DNA from: Apostichopus japonicus | Lineage: Eukaryota; Echinodermata; Holothuroidea; Aspidochirotida; Stichopodidae | Assembly (NCBI RefSeq): GCF_037975245.1 | Contig: NC_092565.1 | Span: forward strand, 11,652,499-11,716,498 | DNA: 64,000 bases | Reading direction: 5' to 3' | Shown: piece after piece, positions 1-9,739 of the stretch | Position numbering within the stretch: position 1 is the first letter of the stretch | Layout: every line of letters begins with the position of its first letter | The notes under the pieces: generated by a model | Told to the model about the DNA's origin: nothing | What the model saw: only the letters and a program-made list of their open reading frames with translations | Database searches by the model: none | Position numbers and translations under genes: made by a program

Positions 1-256
1 GAAAGGGAGAAGAGAGAAGGCTTCTCGCGTTGCTTGGTGGATGGCACGAGTGTCATGCGACCTTGCGGAGGGTAGAGCGGCAGGCCGAAAGCGACGGCAG
101 GCCGGCCCGATTCACCCGCAGAGATCTGGATCTCGTTCGAGAATTCGAGATCTCGTGGGGGACAGTCGGGAGGGGCAGTCGATCAGAGAGAAAGGAGAAG
201 GGAGAGATGAGAGATGAGAGAGAAAGGAGAAGTGAGAAGGGAGAAGGCTTCTCGTG

Positions 257-262
257 TTTTTT
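257..262 (+). terminator. T6 element upstream of ETS (example)
   Basis: Six T in CTCGTGTTTTTTGTTGG, the only long T run in an otherwise purine-rich block. It occurs once upstream of each of the 23 ETS-like segments, about 230 bp before the promoter-like box, plus one extra copy in the 43.7-44.7 kb block. A promoter-proximal terminator is possible; this is inference from position. Confidence 0.3.
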
Positions 263-575
263 GTTGGTTGGCACACGTGTCATGAGAGAAAGGAGAGATG
301 ATAGCGAAGGGAGAAGAGAGAAGGCTTCTCGCGTTGCTTGGTGATTGGCACGAGTGTCATGCGACCGGGCGGAGGGCATAGTCGCAGGCCGAAGGCCGAA
401 GGCGACGGCAGGCCGGCCCGATTCACCCACAGAGATCATCGGTCTCGTTCGAAGTTTCGAGATCTCGTGGGGGTCAGTCGGGAGGGGTAGTCGAGTCGAT
501 CCGATACTCGAGAAGGCCTTCAATATCTGTCGTATGTGTATAAATGTCATGGTTGGACTCGTGCAAGATATATCC

Positions 576-617
576 GGGAGCAACCCCGACACTCCTCTGA
601 AAATACGGGTTGCTCCC
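576..617 (+). other. 11-bp perfect stem-loop in the ETS (example)
   Basis: GGGAGCAACCC (576-586) pairs perfectly with GGGTTGCTCCC (607-617) around a 20-nt loop. I noticed no stem change in any of the 23 ETS-like segments. It lies just after the promoter-like box, so it would be near the 5' end of any transcript. Confidence 0.8.
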
Positions 618-829
618 AGGTGAGCAGGTCGATTGTGTGGTCGATGGCACGAGTGTCATGCGACCGGGCGAGGGCCGAGTATTTAGCCGACGGTGACGGC
701 AGGCCGCCCGATGGAGAAACGGTCAGATATCGAGCTTTCATCACGGGACCCGTTCGGGCTTGTTGCCGTTGCTGCGACCATGTGTTGCACTCGGCGCTCT
801 GTACGGGCTTTTTCATCCAAGCAACGAAT

Positions 830-846
830 GCACGCTCGAGGCGTGC
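830..846 (+). other. 6-bp hairpin in the ETS (example)
   Basis: GCACGC (830-835), loop TCGAG, GCGTGC (841-846). Confidence 0.6.
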
Positions 847-903
847 GATTGCTCTCCTCTATAACAGTGGACGAGCCGTCGCCCTCCCGCGTCGCTTCGA
901 ACC

Positions 904-926
904 GGTCCCGTGTCCAAGGCGGGACC
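904..926 (+). other. 7-bp hairpin in the ETS (example)
   Basis: GGTCCCG (904-910), 9-nt loop, CGGGACC (920-926). Retained in most copies; copies 7 and 21 have a change in one arm. Confidence 0.6.
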
Positions 927-1087
927 ACTGCGACTCCTCTCGAAACGACCCAGTCGACTCGGGTAGAGATATACACCTCGAGAATCCCTTCGGGCGGTTC
1001 TTCGATCACTGTACCGTAATAGCACGGCATCGAAGGTTGAGGATTGAGAGAGAAAGGGGAGTGCGAGAGCGACTCCAGGATGGCGAA

Positions 1088-1100
1088 CGGGCCTAGCCCG
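1088..1100 (+). other. GC hairpin next to the 18S start (example)
   Basis: CGGGC, loop CTA, GCCCG, ending 14 bp before the 18S fragment. Variants at 4,288 (loop shortened), 38,437 (G to T) and a full deletion before 18S copy 4. Confidence 0.55.
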
Positions 1101-1114
1101 GTTCCGTCGACCGT

Positions 1115-1290
1115 TACCTGGTTGATCCTGCCAGTAGTCATATGCTTGTCTCGAAGATTTAGCAATGCACGGCTAAGTACAATCCTGAACATACAAGAGA
1201 AACTGCAGATGGCTCATTAGATCAGTTATGGTTTATTGGAGAAAGTCTTATACCATGGATAACTGTGGTAATTCTAGAGCTTATACTAAT
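1115..1290 (+). pseudogene. 18S rRNA 5' fragment, copy 1
   Basis: Starts with TACCTGGTTGATCCTGCCAG, the canonical 5' end of eukaryotic SSU rRNA, and includes the later landmarks GGATAACTGTGGTAATTC and TAGAGCT. Only about the first tenth of an 18S gene is present; after GAGCT the sequence reads TATACTAATGAGAGAG, where rRNA normally reads AATACATGC. It follows the ETS-like segment directly, as in a real pre-rRNA. It differs from typical eukaryotic 18S at usually conserved sites: GAAGATTTAGCAATGCACGG where AAAGATTAAGCCATGCATGT is expected, and GCAGATGG for GCGAATGG. This copy has the GATTTAGC variant. It cannot encode a normal SSU rRNA alone. Confidence 0.92.
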
Positions 1291-1670
1291 GAGAGAGGAA
1301 GGAAAAGGGAGAAGAGAGAAGGCTTCTCGCGTTGCTTGGTGGATGGCACGAGTGTCATGCGACCGGGCGGAGGGCAGAGTCGTAGGCCGAAGGCGACGGC
1401 AGGCCGGCCCGATCCACCCGCAGAGATGAGAGAGAAAGTAGAATGGAGAGATGAAGAATGAGAGAGGAAGGAGAAGAGAGAAGGCTTCTCGCGTTGCTTG
1501 GTGGCTGGCACGAGTGTCATGCGACCGGGCGGAGGGCAGAGCGGCAGGCCGAAGGCGACGGCAGGCCGGGCCGATTCACCCGCAGAGATCTGGATCTCGT
1601 TCGAGAATTCGAGATCTCGTGGGGGGCAGTCGGGAGGGGCATTCGAGTCGATCCGAGACTCGTGAAGGCT

Positions 1671-1710
1671 TTCAATATCTGTCGTGTGTGTATAAATGTC
1701 ATGGTTGGAC
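1671..1710 (+). promoter_or_regulatory. Promoter-like box, first-B type (example)
   Basis: TTCAATATCTGTCGTGTGTG followed by TATAAATGTCATGGTTGGAC. The same ~40 bp opens three otherwise different modules. Its conservation in three contexts and its place upstream of the ETS fit an RNA polymerase I promoter or spacer promoter; the start site is unknown. Confidence 0.45.
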
Positions 1711-1775
1711 ACTTGCGGGCCCTCTCGTAGGGTCGGCCGTCGTTTCTTCGCGACCATGTGTTGCAACTCGGCGCT

Positions 1776-1806
1776 CTCACGGGGTTCATCCACTCACCCC
1801 CGTGAG
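1776..1806 (+). other. Inverted repeat around the C run (example)
   Basis: CTCACGGGG (1776-1784) and CCCCGTGAG (1798-1806). The C run that varies in length between modules lies in the loop and right arm. Confidence 0.75.
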
Positions 1807-2314
1807 CAGAGGTGTCCCTCCGTGCACACGTATATATCAACGTTCAGATATGAAGCTTTCGCGGACGGGAGTCCACCCGAGACTCGAAAAGGCTCCTTGC
1901 CTGTGGTGCGTAAATATTTTTGCACGTCTAGACTCTTGCTGGCCTTCTCGGTAGGGTCAGCCGTCGTTTCATCGCGACCATGTGTTGCAACTCGGCGCTC
2001 AGAACGGGGGTTTTCACCCACTCGCCCCGTGAGCAGAAGATTCTTTCGTGCATATTATCTACAAACCCAGATATTGAGCTTTTTCATCCGCAGAACCCCC
2101 GGTGGAGAAGAGAGAAGAGAGAGGAGAGATGAAAGGGAGAAGAGAGAAGGCTTCTCGCGTTGCTTGGTGGATGGCACGAGTGTCATGCGACCTTGCGGAG
2201 GGTAGAGCGGCAGGCCGAAGGCGACGGCAGGCCGGCCCGATTCACCCGCAGAGATCTGGATCTCGTTCGAGAATTCGAGATCTCGTGGGGGGCAGTCGGG
2301 AGGGGCAGTCGATC

Positions 2315-2392
2315 AGAGAGAAAGGAGAAGGGAGAGATGAGAGATGAGAGAGAAAGGAGAGGGGAGAAGGGAGAAGAGAGAAGGCTTCTTGC
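2315..2392 (+). repeat. Purine-rich GA tract (example)
   Basis: Almost pure purine on the + strand with a few T (GATGAGAGATGAGAGAG motif). Comparable tracts separate nearly all A copies and are always purine on the same strand as the 18S fragment. Confidence 0.85.
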
Positions 2393-2552
2393 GTTGTTCG
2401 GTGGATGGTACAAGTGTCATGAGAGAAAGGAGAAGGGAGAGATGAGAGATGAGAGAGAAAGGAGAAAGGAGAAGAGAGTAGGCTTCTCGCGTTGCTTGGT
2501 GGATGGCACGAGTGTCATGCGACCTGGCAGAGTGGCGGGTCGAAGGCGACCC

Positions 2553-3149
2553 GATGCATCTGCAAGATCTGACCCTCGTTCGAGATTTTGAGATCTCTTT
2601 AGTGTAGCGGGTACTGGCTTAAGTGTGTGATCCAATGGTCAGAACGAGTGGGCAGAGTGAATCGGATTCTATATATGAGGGGGGTTGTAGAGTCGATCCA
2701 AGACTCGAGAAGGCTTTTAATATCTGTCGTGGGTGTATAAATGTCATGGTTGGACACTTGCGGGCCCTCTCGTAGGGTCGGCCGTCGTTTCTTTGCGACC
2801 ATGTGTTGCAACTCGGCGCTCTCACGGGGTTCATCCACTCCCCCCGTGAGCAGAGGTGTCCCTCCGTGCACACGTATATATCAACGTTCAGATATGAAGC
2901 TTTCGCGGACGGGAGTCCACCCGAGACTCGAAAAGGCTCCTTGCCTGTGGTGCGTAAATATTTTTGCACGTCTAGACTCTTGCTGGCCTTCTCGGTAGGG
3001 TCAGCCGTCGTTTCATCGCGACCATGTGTTGCAACTCGGCGCTCAGAGCGGGGGTTTTCACCCACTCGCCCCGTGAGCAGAAGGTTCTTTCGTGCATATT
3101 ATCTACAAACCCAGATATTGAGCTTTTTCATCCGCAGAACCCCCGGTGG
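2553..3149 (+). repeat. Module C-B, copy 1
   Basis: 597 bp. Starts GATGCATCTGCAAGATCTG, then CTTTAGTGTAGCGGGTA and a segment without homology to other modules (about 2,600-2,690, with CGGATTCTATATATGAGG), then a B module opened by a variant promoter-like box (2716-2755, TTTAATATC and GTGGGTGTATAAATG in place of TTCAATATC and GTGTGTGTATAAATG). The rest matches module B. This copy has a shortened A sequence just upstream (GGCGACCCGATGC). Confidence 0.9.
2716..2755 (+). promoter_or_regulatory. Promoter-like box, C-B type (example)
   Basis: Same box with TTTAATATC and GTGGGTGTATAAATG. Differs from the first-B type at only a few positions, while sequence just upstream is unrelated (C segment). 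Confidence 0.45.
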
Positions 3150-3689
3150 AGAAGAGAGAGAAGAGAGAAGAGAGAGAGAGAAGAGAAGAGAGGAGAGATG
3201 AAAGGGAGAAGAGAGAAGGCTTCTCGCGTTGCTTGGTGGATGGCACGAGTGTCATGCGACCTTGCGGAGGGTAGAGCGGCAGGCCGAAAGCGACGGCAGG
3301 CCGGCCCGATTCACCCGCAGAGATCTGGATCTCGTTCGAGAATTCGAGATCTCGTGGGGGACAGTCGGGAGGGGCAGTCGATCAGAGAGAAAGGAGAAGG
3401 GAGAGATGAGAGATGAGAGAGAAAGGAGAAGTGAGAAGGGAGAAGGCTTCTCGTGTTTTTTGTTGGTTGGCACACGTGTCATGAGAGAAAGGAGAGATGA
3501 TAGCGAAGGGAGAAGAGAGAAGGCTTCTCGCGTTGCTTGGTGATTGGCACGAGTGTCATGCGACCGGGCGGAGGGCATAGTCGCAGGCCGAAGGCCGAAG
3601 GCGACGGCAGGCCGGCCCGATTCACCCACAGAGATCATCGGTCTCGTTCGAAGTTTCGAGATCTCGTGGGGGTCAGTCGGGAGGGGTAG

Positions 3690-4312
3690 TCGAGTCGATC
3701 CGATACTCGAGAAGGCCTTCAATATCTGTCGTATGTGTATAAATGTCATGGTTGGACTCGTGCAAGATATATCCGGGAGCAACCCCGACACTCCTCTGAA
3801 AATACGGGTTGCTCCCAGGTGAGAAGGTCGATTGTGTGGTCGATGGCACGAGTGTCATGCGACCGGGCGAGGGCCGAGTATTTAGCCGACGGTGACGGCA
3901 GGCCGCCCGATGGAGAAACGGTCAGATATCGAGCTTTCATCACGGGACCCGTTCGGGCTTGTTGCCGTTGCTGCGACCATGTGTTGCACTCGGCGCTCTG
4001 TACGGGCTTTTTCATCCAAGCAACGAATGCACGCTCGAGGCGTGCGATTGCTCTCCTCTATAACAGTGGACGAGCCGTCGCTCTCCCGCGTCGCTTCGAA
4101 CCGGTCCCGTGTCCAAGGCGGGACCACTGCGACTCCTCTCGAAACGACCCAGTCGACTCGGGTAGAAATATACACCTCGAGAATCCCTTCGGGCGGTTCT
4201 TCGATCACTGTACCGTAATAGCACGGCATCGAAGGTTGAGGATTGAGAGAGAAAGGGGAGTGCGAGAGCGACTCCAGGATGGCGAACGGGCCAGCCCGGT
4301 TCCGTCGACCGT
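3690..4312 (+). other. 5' ETS-like segment 2
   Basis: 623 bp; one T missing in the GGCCTAGCC hairpin loop next to the 18S fragment, otherwise like segment 1. Confidence 0.65.
3718..3757 (+). promoter_or_regulatory. Promoter-like box, ETS type (example)
   Basis: TTCAATATCTGTCGTATGTG followed by TATAAATGTCATGGTTGGAC, about 560 bp before the 18S fragment. Of the three types this one is in the position expected for the gene promoter. Confidence 0.5.
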
Positions 4313-4488
4313 TACCTGGTTGATCCTGCCAGTAGTCATATGCTTGTCTCGAAGATTAAGCAATGCACGGCTAAGTACAATCCTGAACATACAAGAGAAA
4401 CTGCAGATGGCTCATTAGATCAGTTATGGTTTATTGGAGAAAGTCTTATACCATGGATAACTGTGGTAATTCTAGAGCTTATACTAAT
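4313..4488 (+). pseudogene. 18S rRNA 5' fragment, copy 2
   Basis: 176 bp with the majority sequence (GATTAAGC, CATTAG). Taken as the reference copy because most others match it. Confidence 0.92.
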
Positions 4489-4839
4489 GAGAGAGAAAGG
4501 AAAAGGGAGAAGAGAGAAGGCTTCTCGCGTTGCTTGGTGGATGGCACGAGTGTCATGCGACCGGGCGGAGGGCAGAGTCGTAGGCCGAAGGCGACGGCAG
4601 GCCGGCCCGATCCACCCGAAGAGATGAGAGAGAAAGTAGAATGGAGAGATGAAGAATGAGAGAGGAAGGAGAAGAGAGAAGGCTTCTCGCGTTGCTTGGT
4701 GGCTGGCACGAGTGTCATGCGACGGGGCGGAGGGCAGAGCGGCAGGCCGAAGGCGACGGCAGGCCGGCCCGATTCACCCGCAGAGATCTGGATCTCGTTC
4801 GAGAATTCGAGATCTCGTGGGGGCAGTCGGGAGGGGTAT

Positions 4840-5337
4840 TCGAGTCGATCCGAGACTCGTGAAGCCTTTCAATATCTGTCGTGTGTGTATAAATGTCATG
4901 GTTGGACACTTGCGGGCCTTCTCGTAGGGTCGGCCGTCGTTTCTTCGCGACCATGTGTTGCAACTCACGGTCGTTTCTTCGCGACCATGTGTTGCAACAA
5001 CTGCGCTCTCACGGGGTTCATCCACTCCCCCCCGTGAGCAGAGGTGTCCCTCCGTGCACACGTATATATCAACGTTCAGATATGAAGCTTTCGCGGACGG
5101 GAGTCCACCCGAGACTCGAAAAGGCTCCATGCCTGTGGTGCGTAAATATTTTTGCACGTCTAGACTCTTGCTGGCCTTCTCGGTAGGGTCAGCCGTCGTT
5201 TCATCGCGACCATGTGTTGCAACTCGGCGCTCAGAGCGGGGGTTTTCACCCACTCGCCCCGTGAGCAGAAGATTCTTTCGTGCATATTATCTACAAACCC
5301 AGATATTGAGCTTTTTCATCCGCAGAACCCCCGGTGG
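4840..5337 (+). repeat. Module B, copy 2 (internal direct repeat)
   Basis: 498 bp. The 29-bp stretch at 4936-4964 is repeated at 4970-4998, accounting for its extra length. Confidence 0.9.
4936..4998 (+). repeat. 29-bp direct repeat inside module B
   Basis: The stretch at 4936-4964 (GTCGTTTCTTCGCGACCATG...) is repeated at 4970-4998 with 5 bp between. Seen in no other B module. Confidence 0.9.
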
Positions 5338-5808
5338 AGAAGAGAGAAGAGAGAGAAGAGAGAGAGAGGAGAAATGAAAGGGAGAAGAGAGAAGGCTTCT
5401 CGCGTTGCTTGGTGGATGGCACGAGTGTCATGCGACCTTGCGGAGGGTAGAGCGGCAGGCCGAAGGCGACGGCAGGCCGGCCCGATTCACCCGCAGAGAT
5501 CTGGATCTCGTTCGAGAATTCGAGATCTCGTGGGGGGCAGTCGGGAGGGGCAGTCAATCAGAGAGAAAGGAGAAAGGAGAAGGGAGAGATGAGAGATGAG
5601 AGAGAAAGGAGAAAGGAGAAGAGAGAAGGCTTCTCGCGTTGTTCGGTGGATGGCACAAGTGTCATGAGAGAAAGGAGAAGGGAGAGATGAGAGATGAGAG
5701 AGAAAGGAGAAGGGAGAAGAGAGTAGGCTTCTCGCGTTGCTTGGTGGATGGCACGAGTGTCATGCGACCTGGCAGAGTGGCGGGTCGAAGGCGACGGCAG
5801 GCCGGCCC

Positions 5809-6406
5809 GATGCATCTGCAAGATCTGACCCTCGTTCGAGATTTTGAGATCTCTTTAGTGTAGCGGGTATTGGCTTAAGTGTGTGATCCAATGGTCAGAA
5901 CTAGTGGGCAGAGTGAATCGGATTCTATATATGAGGGGGGTTGTAGAGTCGATCCAAGACTCGAGAAGGCTTTTAATATCTGTCGTGGGTGTATAAATGT
6001 CATGGTTGGACACTTGCGGGCCCTCTCGTAGGGTCGGCCGTCGTTTCTTCGCGACCATGTGTTGCAACTCGGCGCTCTCACGGGGTTCATCCACTCCCCC
6101 CCGTGAGCAGAGGTGTCCCTCCGTGCACACGTATATATCAACGTTCAGATATGAAGCTTTCGCGGACGGGAGTCCACCCGAGACTCGAAAAGGCTCCTTG
6201 CCTGTGGTGCGTAAATATTTTTGCACGTCTAGACTCTTGCTGGCCTTCTCGGTAGGGTCAGCCGTCGTTTCATCGCGACCATGTGTTGCAACTCGGCGCT
6301 CAGAGCGGGGGTTTTCACCCACTCGCCCCGTGAGCAGAAGATTCTTTCGTGCATATTATCTACAAACCCAGATATTGAGCTTTTTCATCCGCAGAACCCC
6401 CGGTGG
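5809..6406 (+). repeat. Module C-B, copy 2
   Basis: 598 bp, standard; AGAACTAGTGG in the C segment near 5,896. Confidence 0.9.
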
Positions 6407-6927
6407 AGAAGAGAGAAGAGAGAGAAGAGAGAGAGAGGAGAAATGAAAGGGAGAAGAGAGAAGGCTTCTCGCGTTGCTTGGTGGATGGCACGAGTGTCAT
6501 GCGACCTTGCGGAGGGTAGAGCGGCAGGCCGAAGGCGACGGCAGGCCGGCCCGATTCACCCGCAGAGATCTCGATTTCGTTCGAGAATTCGAGATCTCGT
6601 GGGGGACAGTCAAGAGGGTCAGTCGATCAGAGAGAAAGGAGAAGGGAGAGATGAGAGATGAGAGAGAAAGGAGAAGTGAGAAAGGAGAAGGCTTCTCGTG
6701 TTTTTTGTTGGTTGGCACAAGTGTCATGAGAGAAAGGAGAGATGATAGAGAAGAGAGAAGGCTTCTCGCGTTGCTTGGTGATTGGCACGAGTGTCATGCG
6801 ACCGGGCGGAGGGCAGAGTCGCAGGCCGAAGGCCGAAGGCGACGGCAGGCCGGCCCGATTCACCCACAGAGATCATCGGTCTCGTTCGAAGTTTCGAGAT
6901 CTCGTGGGGGGTAGTCGGGAGGGGTAG

Positions 6928-7564
6928 TCGAGTCGATCCGATACTCGAGAAGGCCTTCAATATCTGTCGTATGTGTATAAATGTCATGGTTGGACTCGTG
7001 CAAGATATATCCGGGAGCAACCCCGACACTCCTCTGAAAATACGGGTTGCTCCCAGGTGAGAAGGTCGATTGTGTGGTCGATGGCACGAGTGTCATGCGA
7101 CCGGGCGAGGGCCGAGTATTTAGCCGACGGTGACGGCAGGCCGCCCGATGGAGAAACGGTCAGATATCGAGCTTTCATCACGGGACCCGTTCGGGCTTGT
7201 TGCCGTTGCTGCGACCATGTGTTGCACTCGGCGCTCTGTACGGGCTTTTTCATCCAAGCAACGAATGCACGCTCGAGGCGTGCGATTGCTCTCCTCTATA
7301 ACAGTGGACGAGCCGTCGCCCTCCCGCGTCGCCCTCCCGCGTCGCTTCGAACCGGTCCCGTGTCCAAGGCGGGACCACTGCGACTCCTCTCGAAACGACC
7401 CAGTCGACTCGGGTAGAGATATACACCTCGAGAATCCCTTCGGGCGGTTCTTCGATCACTGTACCGTAATAGCACGGCATCGAAGGTTGAGGATTGAGAG
7501 AGAAAGGGGAGTGCGATAGCGACTCCAGGATGGCGACAGGGCCTAGCCCGGTTCCGTCGACCGT
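6928..7564 (+). other. 5' ETS-like segment 3
   Basis: 637 bp; has a 13-bp tandem duplication (CCCTCCCGCGTCG, near 7,320-7,346) and the GCGATAGCG/GCGACAGGG end. Confidence 0.65.
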
Positions 7565-7740
7565 TACCTGGTTGATCCTGCCAGTAGTCATATGCTTGTC
7601 TCGAAGATTAAGCAATGCACGGCTAAGTACAATCCTGAACATACAAGAGAAACTGCAGATGGCTCATTAGATCAGTTATGGTTTATTGGAGAAAGTCTTA
7701 TACCATGGATAACTGTGGTAATTCTAGAGCTTATACTAAT
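7565..7740 (+). pseudogene. 18S rRNA 5' fragment, copy 3
   Basis: Majority sequence. Preceded by the GCGATAGCG/GCGACAGGG type of ETS end, shared with copies 12 and 19. Confidence 0.92.
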
Positions 7741-8090
7741 GAGAGAGAAAGGAAAAGGGAGAAGAGAGAAGGATCTCGCGTTGCTTGGTGGATGGCACGA
7801 GTGTCATGCGACCGGGCGGAGGGCAGAGTCGTAGGCCGAAGGCGACGGCAGGCCGGCCCGATCCACCCGCAGAGATGAGAGAGAAAGTAGAATGGAGAGA
7901 TGAAGAATGAGAGAGGAAGGAGAAGAGAGAAGGCTTCTCGCGTTGCTTGGTGGCTGGCACGAGTGTCATGCGACGGGGCGGAGGGCAGAGCGGCAGGCCG
8001 AAGGCGACGGCAGTCCGGCCCGATTCACCCGCAGAGATCTGGATCTCGTTCGAGAATTCGAGATCTCGTGGGGGCAGTCGGGAGGGGCAT

Positions 8091-8330
8091 TCGAGTCGAT
8101 CCGAGACTCGTGAAGGCTTTTAATATCTGTCGTGGGTGTATAAATGTCATGGTTGGACTCTTGCTGGCCTTCTCGGTAGGGTCAGCCGTCGTTTCATCGC
8201 GACCATGTGTTGCAACTCGGCGCTCAGAACGGGGGTTTTCACCCACTCGCCCCGTGAGCAGAAGATTATTTCGTGCATATTATCTACAAACCCAGATATT
8301 GAGCTTTTTCATCCGCAGAACCCCCGGTGG
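8091..8330 (+). repeat. Module B, copy 3 (half length)
   Basis: 240 bp, 223 bp shorter than standard. Half 1 joins half 2 at ATGGTTGGACTCTTGCTGG, keeping the promoter-like box but removing the C run. A precise one-half-repeat deletion. Confidence 0.92.
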
Positions 8331-9032
8331 AGAAGAGAGAAGAGAGAGAAGAGAGAGAGAGGAGAGATGAAAGGGAGAAGAGAGAAGGCTTCTCGCGTGG
8401 CTTGGTGGATGGCACGAGTGTCATGCGACCTGGCGGAGGGTAGAGCGGCAGGCCGAAGGCGACGGCAGGCCGGCCCGATTCACCCGCAGAGATCTGGATC
8501 TCGTTCGAGAATTCGAGATCTCGTGGGGGCAGTCGGGAGGGGCAGTCGATCAGAGAGAAAGGAGAAGGGAGAGATGAGAGATGAGAGAGAAAGGAGAGGG
8601 GAGAAGGGAGAAGAGAGAAGGCTTCTCGCGTTGTTCGGTGGATGGCACAAGTGTCATGAGAGAAAGGAGAAGGGAAGAGATGAGAGATGAGAGAAAAGGG
8701 AGAAGAGAGAAGGCTTCTCGCGTTGCTTGGTGGATGGCACGAGTGTCATGCGACCGGGCGGAGGGCAGAGTCGTAGGCCGAAGGCGACGGCAGGCCGGCC
8801 CGATCCACCCGCAGAGATGAGAGAGAAAGTAGAATGGAGAGATGAAGAATGAGAGAGGAAGGAGAAGAGAGAAGGCTTCTCGCGTTGCTTGGTGGCTGGC
8901 ACGAGTGTCATGCGACGGGGCGGAGGGCAGAGCGGCAGGCCGAAGGCGACGGCAGGCCGGCCCGATTCACCCGCAGAGATCTGGATCTCGTTCGAGAATT
9001 CGAGATCTCGTGGGGGCAGTCGGGAGGGGTAT

Positions 9033-9501
9033 TCGAGTCGATCCGAGACTCGTGAAGGCTTTCAATATCTGTCGTGTGTGTATAAATGTCATGGTTGGAC
9101 ACTTGCGGGCCCTCTCGTAGGGTCGGCCGTCGTTTCTTCGCGACCATGTGTTGCAACTCGGCGCTCTCACGGGGTTCATCCACTCCCCCCCCCCCCCGTG
9201 AGCAGAGGTGTCCCTCCGTGCACACGTATATATCAACGTTCAGATATGAAGCTTTCGCGGACGGGAGTCCACCCGAGACTGGAAAAGGCTCCTTGCCTGT
9301 GGTGCGTAAATATTTTTGCACGTCTAGACTCTTGCTGGCCTTCTCGGTAGGGTCAGCCGTCGTTTCATCGCGACCATGTGTTGCAACTCGGCGCTCAGAG
9401 CGGGGGTTTTCACCCACTCGCCCCGTGAGCAGAAGGTTCTTTCGTGCATATTATCTACAAACCCAGATGTTGAGATTTTTCATTCGCAGAACCCCCGGTG
9501 G
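9033..9501 (+). repeat. Module B, copy 4 (no 18S fragment upstream)
   Basis: 469 bp with a 13-C run. It follows a post-18S type of A copy that lacks the 18S fragment. Confidence 0.9.
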
Positions 9502-9739
9502 AGAAGAGAGAGAAGAGAGAGAGAGAGAGAAGAGAAGAGAGGAGAGATGGAAGGGAGAAGAGAGAAGGCTTCTCGCGTTGTTCGGTGGATGGCACAAGTG
9601 TCATGAGAGAAAGGAGAAGGGAGAGATGAGAGATGAGAGATAAGGGAGAAGAGAGTAGGCTTCTCGCGTTGCTGGTGGATGGCACGAGTATCATGCGACC
9701 TGGCAGAGTGGCGGGTCGAAGGCGACGGCAGGCCGGCCC

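Larger units (their letters stand above)
1..1114 (+). repeat. Array unit 0 (left-truncated)
   Basis: A subrepeats and purine tracts fill 1-490, with a T6 element at 257-262, followed by the ETS-like segment. The A copy near 300 has a rare GATAGCGAAGG variant shared only with the copies near 3,499 and 61,943. Confidence 0.85.
491..1114 (+). other. 5' ETS-like segment 1 with promoter-like start
   Basis: Opens with TCGAGTCGATCC and a promoter-like box (TATAAATGTCATGGTTGG, about 540-557) and ends exactly where the 18S fragment begins. This is the position of promoter plus 5' external transcribed spacer in an rDNA unit. It contains a perfect 11-bp stem (576-586 with 607-617), an A-like stretch (about 631-712), a stretch shared with module B (774-799), and three smaller hairpins (830-846, 904-926, 1088-1100). 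624 bp. Function is inferred from position and structure; no transcript evidence is available. Confidence 0.65.
1643..2105 (+). repeat. Module B, copy 1 (after 18S fragment 1)
   Basis: 463 bp. It is a dimer: GCGACCATGTGTTGCAACTC occurs at about 1750 and again 224 bp later at 1974. Half 1 holds a promoter-like box (1671-1710), a 9-bp inverted repeat CTCACGGGG/CCCCGTGAG around the C run (1776-1806) and AGATATGAAGCTTTC. Half 2 has diverged counterparts: TAAATATTTTTGCACG in place of the box, ACGGGG/CCCCGT, and AGATATTGAGCTTTTTC. The C run here is interrupted (CACTCACCCCCG). Confidence 0.9.
1115..4312 (+). repeat. Array unit 1 (standard, 3,198 bp)
   Basis: Reference unit. Order: 18S fragment 1115-1290; A block 1291-1642 (two A copies); B 1643-2105; A block 2106-2552 (one full A, one short copy containing GTTCGGTGG, one more A); C-B 2553-3149; A block 3150-3689 (A, T6-bearing A, A); ETS-like 3690-4312. 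Confidence 0.9.
4313..7564 (+). repeat. Array unit 2 (standard, 3,252 bp)
   Basis: Same module order as unit 1, with A blocks at 4489-4839, 5338-5808 and 6407-6927. Its B module carries a 29-bp direct repeat and is the longest B in the window. The ETS-like segment has a 13-bp tandem duplication. Confidence 0.9.

Noticed and set aside
1281-1290. 18S continuing past GAGCT with a divergent sequence
   Set aside because: TTATACTAAT does not match the usual AATACATGC and passes at once into a GA tract. I kept these 10 bp in the fragment only because every copy has them; the true edge may be about 8 bp earlier.
1671-1710. RNA polymerase II TATA box for a protein gene
   Set aside because: The TATAAATG is part of a 40-bp box placed in rDNA spacer context, with no coding gene downstream. 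A Pol I role fits the context better, though neither is shown.
2595-2690. C segment as a tRNA or small RNA gene
   Set aside because: No cloverleaf, A/B box or conserved stem was found by eye. It remains a unique spacer segment of unknown role.
4965-4999. Insertion of foreign DNA in module B copy 2
   Set aside because: The extra sequence is a direct repeat of the preceding bases, so a local duplication explains it.
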